DNA of 64,000 nt from Aeromicrobium sp. Root495. GTDB lineage: Bacteria > Actinomycetota > Actinomycetes > Propionibacteriales > Nocardioidaceae. Positions 17,110 to 25,895 of the stretch are shown here, in pieces (within the stretch, counting starts at the first letter, position 1; the number at the start of each line of letters is the position of its first letter). Location of the stretch: positions 355,545-419,544 of the forward strand of contig NZ_LMFJ01000001.1 of assembly GCF_001426755.1 (NCBI RefSeq), written 5' to 3'. The notes below the pieces were generated by a model. It searched no databases, was not told where the DNA came from, and worked only from the letters and a program-made list of their open reading frames with translations. Position numbers and translations under genes: made by a program.

Positions 17110-18194
17110 GGATCGCGCTGCTCACGTACTCGTCCAAGCCGCGCGGCGGCGTGGTGCACACGCTGGCGCTCGCCGAGGCCCTGGCCGCACTGGGCGAGGA
17201 CGTCCATGTCTGGACCCTCGCGCGCGGCGGCGACCGCGCCTTCTTCCGTCCGGTGGACGCGGCCGTCACGGTGCACGCCGTCCCGTTCGAGGCCGTGGAC
17301 GGGGAGGACGTGGGCGCCCGGATCGTCCGCTCCATCGCCGAGCTGCGCCGGGCGTTCGCACCCCACCGTGGCGGCTACGACGTGGTCCACGCCCAGGACT
17401 GCATCAGCGCCAACGCGGCCATGCCGTGCGTGCGCACCATCCACCACCTCGACGAGTTCACGACCCCCGAGCTCGCGGCGTGCCACGAGCGGGCGGTCGT
17501 CGAGCCCGTGGCACGGATCTGCGTCTCGCGCACCGTCTCCGACGAGGTGGCGCTCGGCTGGGGCCTGCGTCCCACCGTGATCCCCAACGGCGTCGACTCG
17601 GCCCGTTTCGAGGCCGGCGCGCTCGACGCGGCCGGGCGCGAGCGCTGGCGCGAGAAGCTGGGCCCGTACGTGCTCGCGCTGGGCGGCATCGAGCCGCGCA
17701 AGGGCAGCATCGACCTGCTCGAGGCCTATGCGCTGCTGCGTCGGCGCCGCCCCGACCTTCGGCTCGTCTTCGGTGGCGGCGAGACGCTCTTCGACTACCG
17801 CGAGTACCGGCGCAACTTCGAGCGGCGGGCGCAGCAGCTGCACGTCGACCACGAGGTGCTCGGCGTGATCGACGAGGCCGACCTGCCCTCGCTCGTGGCC
17901 GAGGCGTCCGTGCTGGCCATGACGTCCACGAAGGAGGGCTTCGGGCTCGCCGCGATGGAGGCGCTGGCCGCCGGCGTCCCGGTCGTCGCCCGCGACGTCC
18001 CGGTGCTGCGCGAGGTCTTCGGGAGCGCCGTGACGTTCGGGGACGCGCCGCTCTCGCTCGCCGCCGCCATGGTCCAGGCGCTCGAGACCCCGCCCGACCG
18101 GGAGGCCGGCCGTGACCTCGCCCGCAGCTTCACGTGGGAGCGGGCCGCCCAGGCACACCAGGCGTTCTACGCGTCCCTCGCCCCGACGCCCTGA
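17106..18194 (+). CDS. MSMEG_0565-family GT4-type glycosyltransferase
   Basis: A 362-residue GT-B glycosyltransferase. The N-terminal MRIALLTYSSKPRGGVVHTL has the acceptor-side glycine loop. The C-terminal lobe carries ALGGIEPRKGSIDLLEAY and the GT4 E-X7-E motif in TKEGFGLAAMEALAAGVPVV. It belongs to the MSMEG_0565 family, known from the mycobacterial version of this cluster and absent from most proteobacterial Nit1C clusters. The donor is a nucleotide sugar; the acceptor is unknown but may be the cluster product. Coupled on both sides: ATGA overlap with the pseudo-nitrilase, and TGATG with the AMP ligase. Confidence 0.88.
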   Translation: MRIALLTYSSKPRGGVVHTLALAEALAALGEDVHVWTLARGGDRAFFRPVDAAVTVHAVPFEAVDGEDVGARIVRSIAELRRAFAPHRGGYDVVHAQDCISANAAMPCVRTIHHLDEFTTPELAACHERAVVEPVARICVSRTVSDEVALGWGLRPTVIPNGVDSARFEAGALDAAGRERWREKLGPYVLALGGIEPRKGSIDLLEAYALLRRRRPDLRLVFGGGETLFDYREYRRNFERRAQQLHVDHEVLGVIDEADLPSLVAEASVLAMTSTKEGFGLAAMEALAAGVPVVARDVPVLREVFGSAVTFGDAPLSLAAAMVQALETPPDREAGRDLARSFTWERAAQAHQAFYASLAPTP

Positions 18195-19501
18195 TGCCCT
18201 CGCTGCCGATCGGGGAGGCGTTCACCGAGCTGGCCGCGCGGGCGCCGGACCGCGTGGCCGTGCGCTGCGGCGACGAGGTCCTCACCCGGTCGCAGCTCGA
18301 CGCGCGTGCCGCGTCCGTCGCGGGGCGCTGGGTCGAGGACGGTCTCGACGTCGACGACGTCGTGGCGATCTGCCTGCCCAACGGGATCGACCTGGTGGTG
18401 GCGTGCGTGGCGGCCTGGAAGGCCGGGGGCGTACCGCTCGCGATCGCCTCCGACCTTCCGGTCCGTGAGAGGCAGGCGGTGCTCGACGCTGCCGCGCCGG
18501 CGGTCGTCGTCGACCGTCCCGAGGTCGCTCGGCGTCCGGGGCCGCCTCTTGTCGAGAGCCGGACGGCGTCGTCGTGGAAGCTGTCGACCTCCTCGGGCAC
18601 CACAGGCACGCCCAAGCTGATCCGGGCCGCGGCCGCCGCGACCGTCGACCCCGACGGCCTCGTGGCGCCGTTCGTCCCCCGTGACGCGGTCCAGCTCGTG
18701 AGCGGGCCACTGACCCACGCCGCCCCCTTCACCTACGCGATGCGCGGTCTCATGACGGGGCACGAGCTGGTGCTCCTCCCGAGGTTCGACGCAGGGGAGT
18801 GGCTCGCCGCGGTGGAGCGGCACCGCGTCACGTGGGCGATGCTCGTGCCCACCACGATGCAGCGCATCTGGCGGCACCCGGACCGCGACCGTGCCGACGT
18901 CTCGAGCCTGGCGTCGGTCCTCCACCTCGGCGCGCGCTGCGCACCGGACCTCAAGCGCTCCTGGATCGGGTGGCTCGGCCCGGAGCGGGTCGTCGAGGTC
19001 TACGCCGGCACCGAGTCGCAGGGCCTCACGATGATCGACGGGAGGGAGTGGCTCGACCGGCCGGGCTCGGTGGGCCGACCGTGTGCCGGGTCCCGGTTCC
19101 GCGTGGTCGACGGCGAGCTCCAGATGCAGCGCGACGGCGGGCTGCCCGGCTGGCACTCGCTCGGCGACGCCGGTCGGATCGACGACGCCGGCTACGTGTA
19201 CGTGCTCGACCGCCTCGACGACGTCGTCGTCTCCGGCGGCGTCAACGTCCATCCCGCCGACGTCGAGGCCGTGCTCGACTCGCACCCGCTCGTCCGGTCG
19301 TCGGTGGTGGTGCCGCGTCCCGACGGCGACCTGGGTCACCGCGTGCACGCCGTCGTCGAGACCGACGAGGCCGACGAGGACGTGCTGCGCGACTGGGCAC
19401 GCGAGCGGCTCCGCCCCGAGCTGCGACCTCGGTCGTACGAGCTCGTGACGGAGCCGCTGCGCGCGACGACGGGCAAGTCCCGCCGTCGCGACTGGCGCTA
19501 G
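18194..19501 (+). CDS. AMP-dependent acid ligase (ANL superfamily), last gene of the nit operon
   Basis: A 435-residue adenylate-forming enzyme. STSSGTTGTPKLI is the ATP-binding P-loop, VYAGTESQGLTM the A5 region, LGDAGRIDDAGYVYVLDRLDD the A7-A8 region, and TTGKSRRR carries the C-terminal catalytic Lys. It is shorter than most acyl-CoA synthetases (about 500 residues) but has all core motifs. It should activate a carboxylate to an acyl-AMP and transfer it to CoA or an amine; this is not predictable from sequence. ATG shares one base with the previous stop. It ends 12 bp from the convergent substrate-binding protein gene, with no obvious terminator between. Confidence 0.87.
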   Translation: MPSLPIGEAFTELAARAPDRVAVRCGDEVLTRSQLDARAASVAGRWVEDGLDVDDVVAICLPNGIDLVVACVAAWKAGGVPLAIASDLPVRERQAVLDAAAPAVVVDRPEVARRPGPPLVESRTASSWKLSTSSGTTGTPKLIRAAAAATVDPDGLVAPFVPRDAVQLVSGPLTHAAPFTYAMRGLMTGHELVLLPRFDAGEWLAAVERHRVTWAMLVPTTMQRIWRHPDRDRADVSSLASVLHLGARCAPDLKRSWIGWLGPERVVEVYAGTESQGLTMIDGREWLDRPGSVGRPCAGSRFRVVDGELQMQRDGGLPGWHSLGDAGRIDDAGYVYVLDRLDDVVVSGGVNVHPADVEAVLDSHPLVRSSVVVPRPDGDLGHRVHAVVETDEADEDVLRDWARERLRPELRPRSYELVTEPLRATTGKSRRRDWR

Positions 19502-19513
19502 CCGGCCGGGTAC

Positions 19514-20800
19514 CTACTCGCTGGGGATGCCGTCGGAGGGTGGGGCGGTCGCCTCGCCGTCGAACACCTTCACGGGCGTGCTCTCGCGGTCGTCGGTGGC
19601 GTAGACCGGGCCGAAGTAGTCCTGGGACGTCCCGGTCACCTTGGCCATCTGCGCGCCGCCGTAGCCGGCGTGGTCGTCCTCGGAGTACCGCGGCGAGGTG
19701 AGGCCGGGGCCGTCGAGCTCGCCGGACGCCATGGTCTCGAGCAGACCCTCACGCGTGAGGTCCTTGCCGGTCTTCTGCAGCGCCTCCACGAAGAGGTATC
19801 CGGCCGTCATGCCGTACACGGTGTTGCCCGTGAACGGCTTGTCGCCGTTGTGCTCCTTGTTGATCTTCTGGAAGAGCGTGATCCAGGGGTCGTCGGAGTC
19901 GAAGGCCGAGGGCAGGTAGTTGGTGCTCAGGAAGCCCTCCAGCAGCGGCGCCGCGTCGCCCAGCGCGGCGCCCACCGTGGCGAGGTCGGCGCCCACGGAG
20001 GTGCTGATCCACTGGGGCGCGAACTTCAGGCGGGCCGCCGTGCCCACCGCGAGGGCGGTGAAGCCGGGCACGGTCGCGAGGACCACGACCTCGCAGCCGG
20101 CGGCCTTGAGCTTGCCGACCTGCGGGGCGACGTTGGTGTTGCTCGTGACGTACTTCTGCCGCTCGGCCACGCCGTCCTCGCCGAGGACCTGGGTGAGTCC
20201 TCGCAGGGTGTCCTGACCGAAGTCGTCGTCCTGGCCGAGGAAGCACACCTTCTTCCCGTCGAGGTTCTCCTCGATGTACGTGGCCTGGACCTTGGCCTCG
20301 GTCGTGTAGTCGGCCTGGAAGCCGAAGGTGGTCGGATACTTCTCCGGCTGGTTCCAGCTGCGGCTGCCCGACGCGACGAAGAGGTCGGGGACCTTGTTGG
20401 TCTTGAGGAAGTCGAGCACACCGGTGTGGGTGGGCGTGCCGAGGCCGTTGACGATGGCGAACACCTTGTCCTTGAGCACGAGCTCGCGGACGACCTTCTG
20501 GGTGTTGGCCGGGTTGTAGCCGTCGTCCTTCACCGTGTACGTGATCTTTCGGCCGTGCACCCCGCCGTTGGCGTTGACGTAGTCGAAGTACGCCTTCGTG
20601 GCGGGCGAGATCGTCGAGTACCCGGCGGCGGCGGGCCCGGTGAGGGGCTGGTGGGTGCCGACGAGGATCGAGTCGGCCGTGACGCCGGGCGCGGACGCGG
20701 CGGAGTCGCCGCCTCCGCCACAGGCGGTGAGCGAGCCGACGAGGCTCAGGGAGGCGATCGCCGTGAGCGATCGCCGGAGACGGGGCATGGGGCTAGACAT
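19514..20800 (-). CDS. livK: Branched-chain-amino-acid-type ABC transporter substrate-binding lipoprotein
   Basis: A 428-residue type-I periplasmic-binding-like protein. Signal and lipobox (SLVGSLTAC) end near residue 26, so it is a lipoprotein. The mature part begins with VTADSILVGTHQPLTGPAA, the standard start of LivJ/LivK/UrtA-type binding proteins, and contains VKDDGYNPANTQKVVRELV and NGLGTPTHTGVLDFLKTNKV. The ligand may be an amino acid, amide, urea or an aromatic acid. It is the last gene of the minus-strand liv operon and its start overlaps the permease stop by 8 bp. A second Met four residues in is an alternative start. Confidence 0.9.
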   Translation of the reverse strand: MSSPMPRLRRSLTAIASLSLVGSLTACGGGGDSAASAPGVTADSILVGTHQPLTGPAAAGYSTISPATKAYFDYVNANGGVHGRKITYTVKDDGYNPANTQKVVRELVLKDKVFAIVNGLGTPTHTGVLDFLKTNKVPDLFVASGSRSWNQPEKYPTTFGFQADYTTEAKVQATYIEENLDGKKVCFLGQDDDFGQDTLRGLTQVLGEDGVAERQKYVTSNTNVAPQVGKLKAAGCEVVVLATVPGFTALAVGTAARLKFAPQWISTSVGADLATVGAALGDAAPLLEGFLSTNYLPSAFDSDDPWITLFQKINKEHNGDKPFTGNTVYGMTAGYLFVEALQKTGKDLTREGLLETMASGELDGPGLTSPRYSEDDHAGYGGAQMAKVTGTSQDYFGPVYATDDRESTPVKVFDGEATAPPSDGIPSE

Positions 20801-21917
20801 CGATGGACTCCGAACTGGTTGAGGTGGGACGGGACGGGCTGGATCGGGTGGGGCTGGACGGGCTCGGGCCGGGACGGGAGGGGCGGGGCAGGCGGGCCGC
20901 GGCCGAGGACAGCAGGCCCTGGATGCCCTGCGGGAACGCGATGGTCACGACGATCAGGACCACGCCGAAGACGAGGAGCGACAGGTTGCCGTCGAGACGC
21001 TCCGCGAGCGCGGGCGAGGAGCCCACGCGGTCGGCGAGCGACGTGGTGAGGTCGGGCAGCACGACGAGGAGCAGGGCGCCCCAGACCGCGCCGGCCAGCC
21101 GTCCGATGCCGCCGATCACCACCGCCATGAGCAGGAACAGGCTGAAGGCCAGCGAGAACCCGCCGGGGGAGACGGCCTGGGTCAGCACGGCGAGGAGACC
21201 CCCGCCGAGCCCGGCGGTGGCGGCGCTCACGACGAAGACGAGGACCTTGGTCCTGGCCACGTCGATCCCGGCCAGGCGCGCCGCGACCTCGTCGTCCCGG
21301 ACCGCGCGCACCTCGCGGCCGAAGCGGCTGTGGACGAGGTTGGCCAGGAGGAACATCGTCAGCAGCGCCGCGCCGCACGCGATCCAGGCCTGCCACCGCT
21401 CGAGCGGGAAGGTGGCCCCCAGGCCGGCGGGCGCGGGCTCGACGAGTACCGACAGCCCTTGGTCGCCGCCGAGCCGGTCGGCGAAGGTCGTGGTGATGGA
21501 GGGGACGACGATCGTGAGCGTCAACGTGAGCTCCGGGAGGTAGGGGCCGTGCAGCCGCGCCCCGGCCAGGCCCACGACGCCACCCACGGCGGCTGTCACG
21601 ACGACGGCGGCCGCGAGCGGGAGGAGGAGCAGCAGGGGACCTGTGGTCCCGGCGTCGCCGAGCTCGGCCGACGTGAGGGCGCAGGCGTACGCGCCCACGG
21701 CCATGAGGGCGCCGTGCCCGAGCGACAGCTGGCCGGAGAGGCCCACGAGCAGCGTGAGCCCTGCGGTCGCGCACAGGTAGGCGGCGCCCGTGGCCAGCTG
21801 GTAGCTCCGGTACGGCGACAGCCCGTAGGTCAGGGCCACGAGGGCGGCTCCGGCGACCAGCGTCAGCAGCAGGTGGCGCAGGAGCGTGTGGTGCGACAGG
21901 CGGTCGAGCATCGTCAC
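20793..21917 (-). CDS. livM: Branched-chain-type ABC transporter permease (LivM)
   Basis: A 374-residue polytopic permease of the LivM type. LTLLVGLSGQLSLGHGALMAV is the family signature near residue 60, RAVRDDEVAARLAGIDVARTK is the cytoplasmic ATPase-contact (EAA-like) loop, and AVVIGGIGRLAGAVWGA is the second signature. An unusual Pro/Ser/Arg-rich tail of about 40 residues follows the last membrane segment. A GTG start at 21917 overlaps the livH stop (GTGA); an internal ATG at 21911 is the alternative. Confidence 0.9.
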   Translation of the reverse strand: MTMLDRLSHHTLLRHLLLTLVAGAALVALTYGLSPYRSYQLATGAAYLCATAGLTLLVGLSGQLSLGHGALMAVGAYACALTSAELGDAGTTGPLLLLLPLAAAVVVTAAVGGVVGLAGARLHGPYLPELTLTLTIVVPSITTTFADRLGGDQGLSVLVEPAPAGLGATFPLERWQAWIACGAALLTMFLLANLVHSRFGREVRAVRDDEVAARLAGIDVARTKVLVFVVSAATAGLGGGLLAVLTQAVSPGGFSLAFSLFLLMAVVIGGIGRLAGAVWGALLLVVLPDLTTSLADRVGSSPALAERLDGNLSLLVFGVVLIVVTIAFPQGIQGLLSSAAARLPRPSRPGPSPSSPTRSSPSRPTSTSSESIDV

Positions 21918-22792
21918 ACCACCCGCGCCGAGGTGTGGCCGAGGAGGCCGGACGGCTTGAGCAGCAGGACGGCCACGAGGACGCCGAGGATGACGACGGC
22001 GGAGATGTCGCTGCCGGAGTAGCCGCTCACGTAGGAGAGGACGAGCCCCACGCCCAGGCCGCCCACGACGGCGCCGACCGGGCTGTCCAGGCCTCCCACC
22101 ACCGCGGCGGTGAAGGCATAGACGAAGACCAGGTCGGTCGCGTGAGGGTGCGCCCCCAGCTCCGTCGGCACGATGAGCAGGGCTGCGAGCGCACCCACCG
22201 CGCCCGCCACCCCCCAGCTCAGCGTGAGCATGCGTCGGACGTCGACCCCCAGGAGCCGCGCCATGTCGGGGGCGAAGGCGGCGGCCCGCATCGTCAGTCC
22301 GAGGTCGGTGCGGGTGAAGGCCCAGCCCAGCGCCGCCATGACCGCGACGACCGTGCCGAGGACGAAGAGGTCGTACGGAGACAGCAGCGGCTGGTCGCCG
22401 ATGCTGAGCGGCGTGCGGCTGAAGGGCACGTCCATCGGGCGGTACTCGCTCCCGTAGAGGATGCCGAGCACAGCCTGGATCACCAGCACGAGTCCGAGGG
22501 CCACGATGACGGTGTTGAGCGGCTGGCTCGCGTCGACGTGCCGCATGAGCAGGCGCTCCGTGCCGGCCCCGATGACCAGGCCGGCCACGACGGCCGCCAC
22601 GAGCCCGAGCCAGTACGAGCCGCTCGCCGTCGTGACGCTGTAGGCCACGTACGTCGTGGCGGCGGCCATGGCGCCCTGGGAGAAGTTCACGAGCCTGGCG
22701 CCGCGCCAGATCAGGACGAGGGCCAGGGCGAAGGCGGCGAACGTCGCCCCGCGGGCGAGCCCGTCGACGGTGAGGAAGAGGAAGCGATCCAT
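21914..22792 (-). CDS. livH: Branched-chain-type ABC transporter permease (LivH)
   Basis: A 292-residue permease of the LivH type with about eight membrane segments. LVLIWRGARLVNFSQGAMAA is the family hallmark near residue 25, TMRAAAFAPDMARLLGVDVRR the ATPase-contact loop, and AAVVGGLDSPVGAVVGGLG the C-terminal signature. It starts 1 bp after the livF stop and is coupled to livM by a GTGA overlap. With LivM it forms the membrane pore of the importer. Confidence 0.9.
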   Translation of the reverse strand: MDRFLFLTVDGLARGATFAAFALALVLIWRGARLVNFSQGAMAAATTYVAYSVTTASGSYWLGLVAAVVAGLVIGAGTERLLMRHVDASQPLNTVIVALGLVLVIQAVLGILYGSEYRPMDVPFSRTPLSIGDQPLLSPYDLFVLGTVVAVMAALGWAFTRTDLGLTMRAAAFAPDMARLLGVDVRRMLTLSWGVAGAVGALAALLIVPTELGAHPHATDLVFVYAFTAAVVGGLDSPVGAVVGGLGVGLVLSYVSGYSGSDISAVVILGVLVAVLLLKPSGLLGHTSARVV

Positions 22793-22793
22793 G

Positions 22794-23513
22794 TCAGAAC
22801 CCCAGGTAGGCGTGGCGGAGGTCGTCGTCGGCGCCGATGCGCTCGGCGGTGTCGCTCGCGACGACGCGGCCGAGCGACAGCACGACCCCGTGGTCGGCGA
22901 TGGACATGGCGCTGCGGACGTTCTGCTCCACGAGCAGCACGGTCAGGCCGGTCTCGTCGCAGCGCCGGCGCAGGAGCGCCATGATCTGCGCCGTCACCTT
23001 GGGCGCGAGCCCCAGCGAGGGCTCGTCGAGGAGGAGCAGCCGCGGACGGGCCACGAGAGCGCGGCCGATGGCGAGCATCTGACGCTCGCCGCCGGAGAGC
23101 TGGTGGCCGGCGCTGCCGCGGCGGCGGACGAGCGGCTCGAACATGGCGTAGACCTCGTCGGTGGCCCGGCGGCCGTCGGCCTTGTCCTTGCGCCAGACGT
23201 GGCCGAGGCGCAGGTTCTCCTCGACCGTGAGCTCGGTGATGACGCCCCGACCCTCCGGGACGTGGGCGATGCCACGCCGGACGAGGTCCTCGGTCCGGGT
23301 TCCGCTGAGCTCGCTGCCGTCCCACGTGATGCTTCCCGCGGTGACGCCGATCGTGCCGCAGAGCGCCCTGAGGAGAGAGGTCTTGCCGGCGCCGTTGGCG
23401 CCGACGACGGCGACGATCGAGCCGGCGGGGACGTCGAGCTCGACGTCGTGGAGGACAGGTGCCCCGCCGTACCCGGCGGTCAGCCCCCTGACCTGGAGGA
23501 GGGGTGCGGTCAT
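22794..23513 (-). CDS. livF: Branched-chain-type ABC transporter ATPase (LivF)
   Basis: A 239-residue ATPase. Walker A is GANGAGKTSL, the signature is HQLSGGERQMLAIGRALV, and Walker B is RLLLLDEPSLGLAP, all canonical. The family-specific YGGAPVLHDVELDVPAG precedes Walker A. The start is the ATG at 23513, which overlaps the livG stop (ATGA); the longer open frame upstream is antisense-like noise within livG. Confidence 0.92.
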   Translation of the reverse strand: MTAPLLQVRGLTAGYGGAPVLHDVELDVPAGSIVAVVGANGAGKTSLLRALCGTIGVTAGSITWDGSELSGTRTEDLVRRGIAHVPEGRGVITELTVEENLRLGHVWRKDKADGRRATDEVYAMFEPLVRRRGSAGHQLSGGERQMLAIGRALVARPRLLLLDEPSLGLAPKVTAQIMALLRRRCDETGLTVLLVEQNVRSAMSIADHGVVLSLGRVVASDTAERIGADDDLRHAYLGF

Positions 23514-24337
23514 CAGACGTCCACCGCGGCGCCCAGGTAGGCCTCGGCGACGGCCGGGTCGTCGCGCACCTCGGCCGGCGACCCCGCAGCGATGACGCGA
23601 CCGAAGTCGAGGACCACCAGCTCGTCGCACACGGCCATGACGAGGTCGACGTGGTGCTCGACCAGCATCACCGAGCAGCCGGCGCCACGGGACGGCAGGC
23701 TCCGGACGAGCTCGCCCAGCTCGAGGACCTCGTCGTGGCCGAGCCCACCCGCAGGCTCGTCGAGCAGGAGGAGGCGCGGCTCGCTCACGAGGGCGCGGGC
23801 GAGGGCGACGCGCTTGCTGGTGGCGTAGGGGAGCGTGCCGGGCTGGGCGTGCGCGTGCCGGGTGAGGTCGAGCTCGTCCATCAGCATCTCGGCGCGCTCC
23901 CGCAGCTCGCGCTCGTCCCGGTCGCTGCGGGGCAGGGCCAGCAGGCCGGACCACCAGCCCGTCCGTGCCGTCGTGCCGGCCCCGGCCACGATGTTCTCCA
24001 CGACCGACAGGCCCGGGAACAGGCCCAGGCCCTGCAGGCTGCGGGAGATCCCGGAGCGCACGAGCCGGTGAGGTCTCGGCCTGAACGTCGAGCCGTCGAG
24101 CGCGAGCCGTCCTTGCTGCGGCCTGGCGAACCCGCACACCACGTTGAAGAGCGTGGTCTTGCCCGCGCCGTTGGGCCCGATGACGCCGACGACGTGACCC
24201 GAGGGCACGGAGAAGGACACCTCCTCGAGGGCGGTGATGCCGCCGAAGCGGACGGTCACGCCCTCGACGTCGAGGCGTGCGCCGGCGGTCTCCGGCGGCG
24301 TCGAGGGGGCCGGTGTGACGCGGCTCTCAGGAATCAT
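23513..24337 (-). CDS. livG: Branched-chain-type ABC transporter ATPase (LivG), first gene of the operon
   Basis: A 274-residue ATPase. Walker A is GPNGAGKTTL and Walker B is RLLLLDEPAGGL. The signature region is degenerate (LPYATSKRVALARALV in place of LS-GQ-RR), a known tendency of LivG proteins. ISRSLQGLGLFPGLSVVENI fits the Q-loop region. The start ATG at 24337 is supported by a leaderless promoter directly upstream. First gene of livGFHMK, divergent from a TetR-type regulator. Confidence 0.9.
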   Translation of the reverse strand: MIPESRVTPAPSTPPETAGARLDVEGVTVRFGGITALEEVSFSVPSGHVVGVIGPNGAGKTTLFNVVCGFARPQQGRLALDGSTFRPRPHRLVRSGISRSLQGLGLFPGLSVVENIVAGAGTTARTGWWSGLLALPRSDRDERELRERAEMLMDELDLTRHAHAQPGTLPYATSKRVALARALVSEPRLLLLDEPAGGLGHDEVLELGELVRSLPSRGAGCSVMLVEHHVDLVMAVCDELVVLDFGRVIAAGSPAEVRDDPAVAEAYLGAAVDV

Positions 24338-24343
24338 GCACAC

Positions 24344-24372
24344 AGGGTGTATCTTTTTTCCGTCCGCGTCAA
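24344..24372 (-). promoter_or_regulatory. Leaderless promoter of the livGFHMK operon
   Basis: On the minus strand TTGACG (24367-24372), a 17-bp spacer containing an A6 run, CACCCT (24344-24349) and 6 nt lead straight to the livG ATG. The transcript should begin at or within a base or two of the start codon. An ACAC/GTGT inverted repeat (24341-24350) overlaps the -10, a possible site for the divergent TetR protein. Confidence 0.6.
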
Positions 24373-24434
24373 CCTTCCTCGGGGACGACCGCCGGGAGGA
24401 CATACTGGGCCCGACCCGAGAGGAGGCTCCGCCG

Positions 24435-25034
24435 ATGGCCGTGCCGCGCCAGCACAACACCGACGGCCGCATCGCCCGGGGCGAGCGGACCCGCGACGCG
24501 ATCGTGGCCGCCCACACAGAGCTCGTCCGAGAAGGCGTGCTCAAGCCCACCGGGAAGGCCATCGCCGAACGGGCCGGCATCTCGCTGCGGACCGTCTGGC
24601 TGAACTACAAGGACCTCGAGGCGCTGCTCGTCGCCACGACGGGCTACTGGCTCGAGGCCGACCTCGAGCTGCGCGTGAGCATCGACGCCGACCTGCCGCT
24701 CGAGGAGCGCATCGAGGCCTACGTCGCGATGCGGGTCGCCAGGCTCGAGCACCTGGCACCGGCCGCCCGCTCGGCTGCTCTGGGCGAGCCGTTCTCGGCC
24801 GCGCTCCAGGAGAGCCGTCGCCAGCACGTGGACCGTGTGCAGGGCGACGCCGACGAGGTCTTCGCCCAGGAGGTCGCCGCTGCGGGTGAGCGTCGTGAGG
24901 TGCTGCGCAAGGCACTGTTCATCGCCTCGAGCTGGCCCTCGTGGAGCTCGCTCCGCCACGACTTCGGCCTGGGCGTCGAGGAGTCCGCCGACGTCATGCG
25001 GAGCACCCTCACGACCCTTCTCCGCCCGCAGTGA
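24435..25034 (+). CDS. TetR-family regulator divergent from the liv operon
   Basis: A 199-residue TetR-type repressor. Residues about 15-60 form the HTH domain (RGERTRDAIVAAHTELVREG, then KAIAERAGISLRTVWLNYKD). The ligand domain is family-poor, as usual. AGGAGG lies 8 nt before the ATG at 24435, which fixes the start. Placed 97 bp from and divergent to livG, it probably controls the importer and itself. Effector unknown. Confidence 0.85.
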   Translation: MAVPRQHNTDGRIARGERTRDAIVAAHTELVREGVLKPTGKAIAERAGISLRTVWLNYKDLEALLVATTGYWLEADLELRVSIDADLPLEERIEAYVAMRVARLEHLAPAARSAALGEPFSAALQESRRQHVDRVQGDADEVFAQEVAAAGERREVLRKALFIASSWPSWSSLRHDFGLGVEESADVMRSTLTTLLRPQ

Positions 25035-25113
25035 CGTCCTGACCGCGACGCGCCGGCGAGTCGCGTCAGAACGTCACCGCAGGCGCGGTGGGTGCACCTG
25101 AGAGACTGCGACC

Positions 25114-25872
25114 ATGTCTGATGCTGTGCTGCTCGAGGTCCGCGACGGGGTCGCCCACCTGACGCTCAACCGCCCCACCGACGCCAACTCCTTCGACCTG
25201 CCCACCGCGCAGGCCGTCACCGAGGCCGTCGAGCGCATCGAGGCCGACGACGACGCCACGGTCGTCGTGCTCACCGGCAACGGGCCGCGCTTCTGCGCCG
25301 GGGGCGACGTGGCCAGCTTCGCCGCGGCCGACGACCCCCAGGCCTACCTCCGCGAGCTCGCGGACGTGCTCGACGGCGCCATGCAGCGCCTCGCCGCCCT
25401 CCCCAAGCCCGTCGTGGCCGGGGTCCAGGGGGCCGTGGCCGGCGCCGGGCTGAGCGTCATGCTCGCCGCCGACCTCGTGGTCGCCGAGCGCTCCACCAAG
25501 TTCGTCACGGCCTACGCCGGCATCGGCCTCACCCCCGACATCGGGCTCTCCTACCTGCTGCCTCGGGCCGTCGGCCAGGTGCGGGCCATGGAGCTCCTGC
25601 TCAACGGCCGCGTCCTCGACGGCGACACCGCCCTGGACTGGGGCCTCGTGAGCGAGGTCGTGGACGCCGGTGCCGCCGACCGGGCCCGCTCCCTCGGCCA
25701 GAAGCTCGCCGACTCCGTGCCCGGCGCCTACGGCCAGGCGCGTCGCCTCGTCCGCAGCGGCTGGGAGTCCACCCGCGCCGAGGTCGGCCAGGACGAGGCC
25801 GCCACGATCGCCGCCCGGGTCGGCACCGACGAGGCCCAGGCCCGCATCCAGAAGTTCCTGGCCAAGCGGTAG
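25114..25872 (+). CDS. Enoyl-CoA hydratase/isomerase family protein (crotonase, isomerase-like active site)
   Basis: A 252-residue crotonase. FCAGGDVASF and AVAGAGLSVMLAADLVVA form the oxyanion hole. The two Glu of hydratases are missing: the first position is Ser (GAGLS) and the second region reads GIGLTPDIGLSYLLPR with Asp. This is the pattern of PaaG-like delta3,delta2-enoyl-CoA isomerases rather than hydratases. GAGACT at 25102-25107 is 6 nt before the ATG, a leaderless layout. Alone in its transcription unit or joined with the MBL gene 23 bp downstream. Confidence 0.85.
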   Translation: MSDAVLLEVRDGVAHLTLNRPTDANSFDLPTAQAVTEAVERIEADDDATVVVLTGNGPRFCAGGDVASFAAADDPQAYLRELADVLDGAMQRLAALPKPVVAGVQGAVAGAGLSVMLAADLVVAERSTKFVTAYAGIGLTPDIGLSYLLPRAVGQVRAMELLLNGRVLDGDTALDWGLVSEVVDAGAADRARSLGQKLADSVPGAYGQARRLVRSGWESTRAEVGQDEAATIAARVGTDEAQARIQKFLAKR

Positions 25873-25895
25873 CCCGGCCTGCCAGGATCGCGGCC

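Noticed and set aside
23513..24337. LivG considered defective because the ABC signature is not LSGGQ
   Set aside because: LivG proteins commonly have a degenerate signature; Walker A, Walker B and the operon context are normal.
25114..25872. Crotonase considered as MenB (naphthoate synthase)
   Set aside because: It is too short, and its active-site pattern is PaaG/isomerase-like; it is 9 kb from the men genes and linked to other functions.
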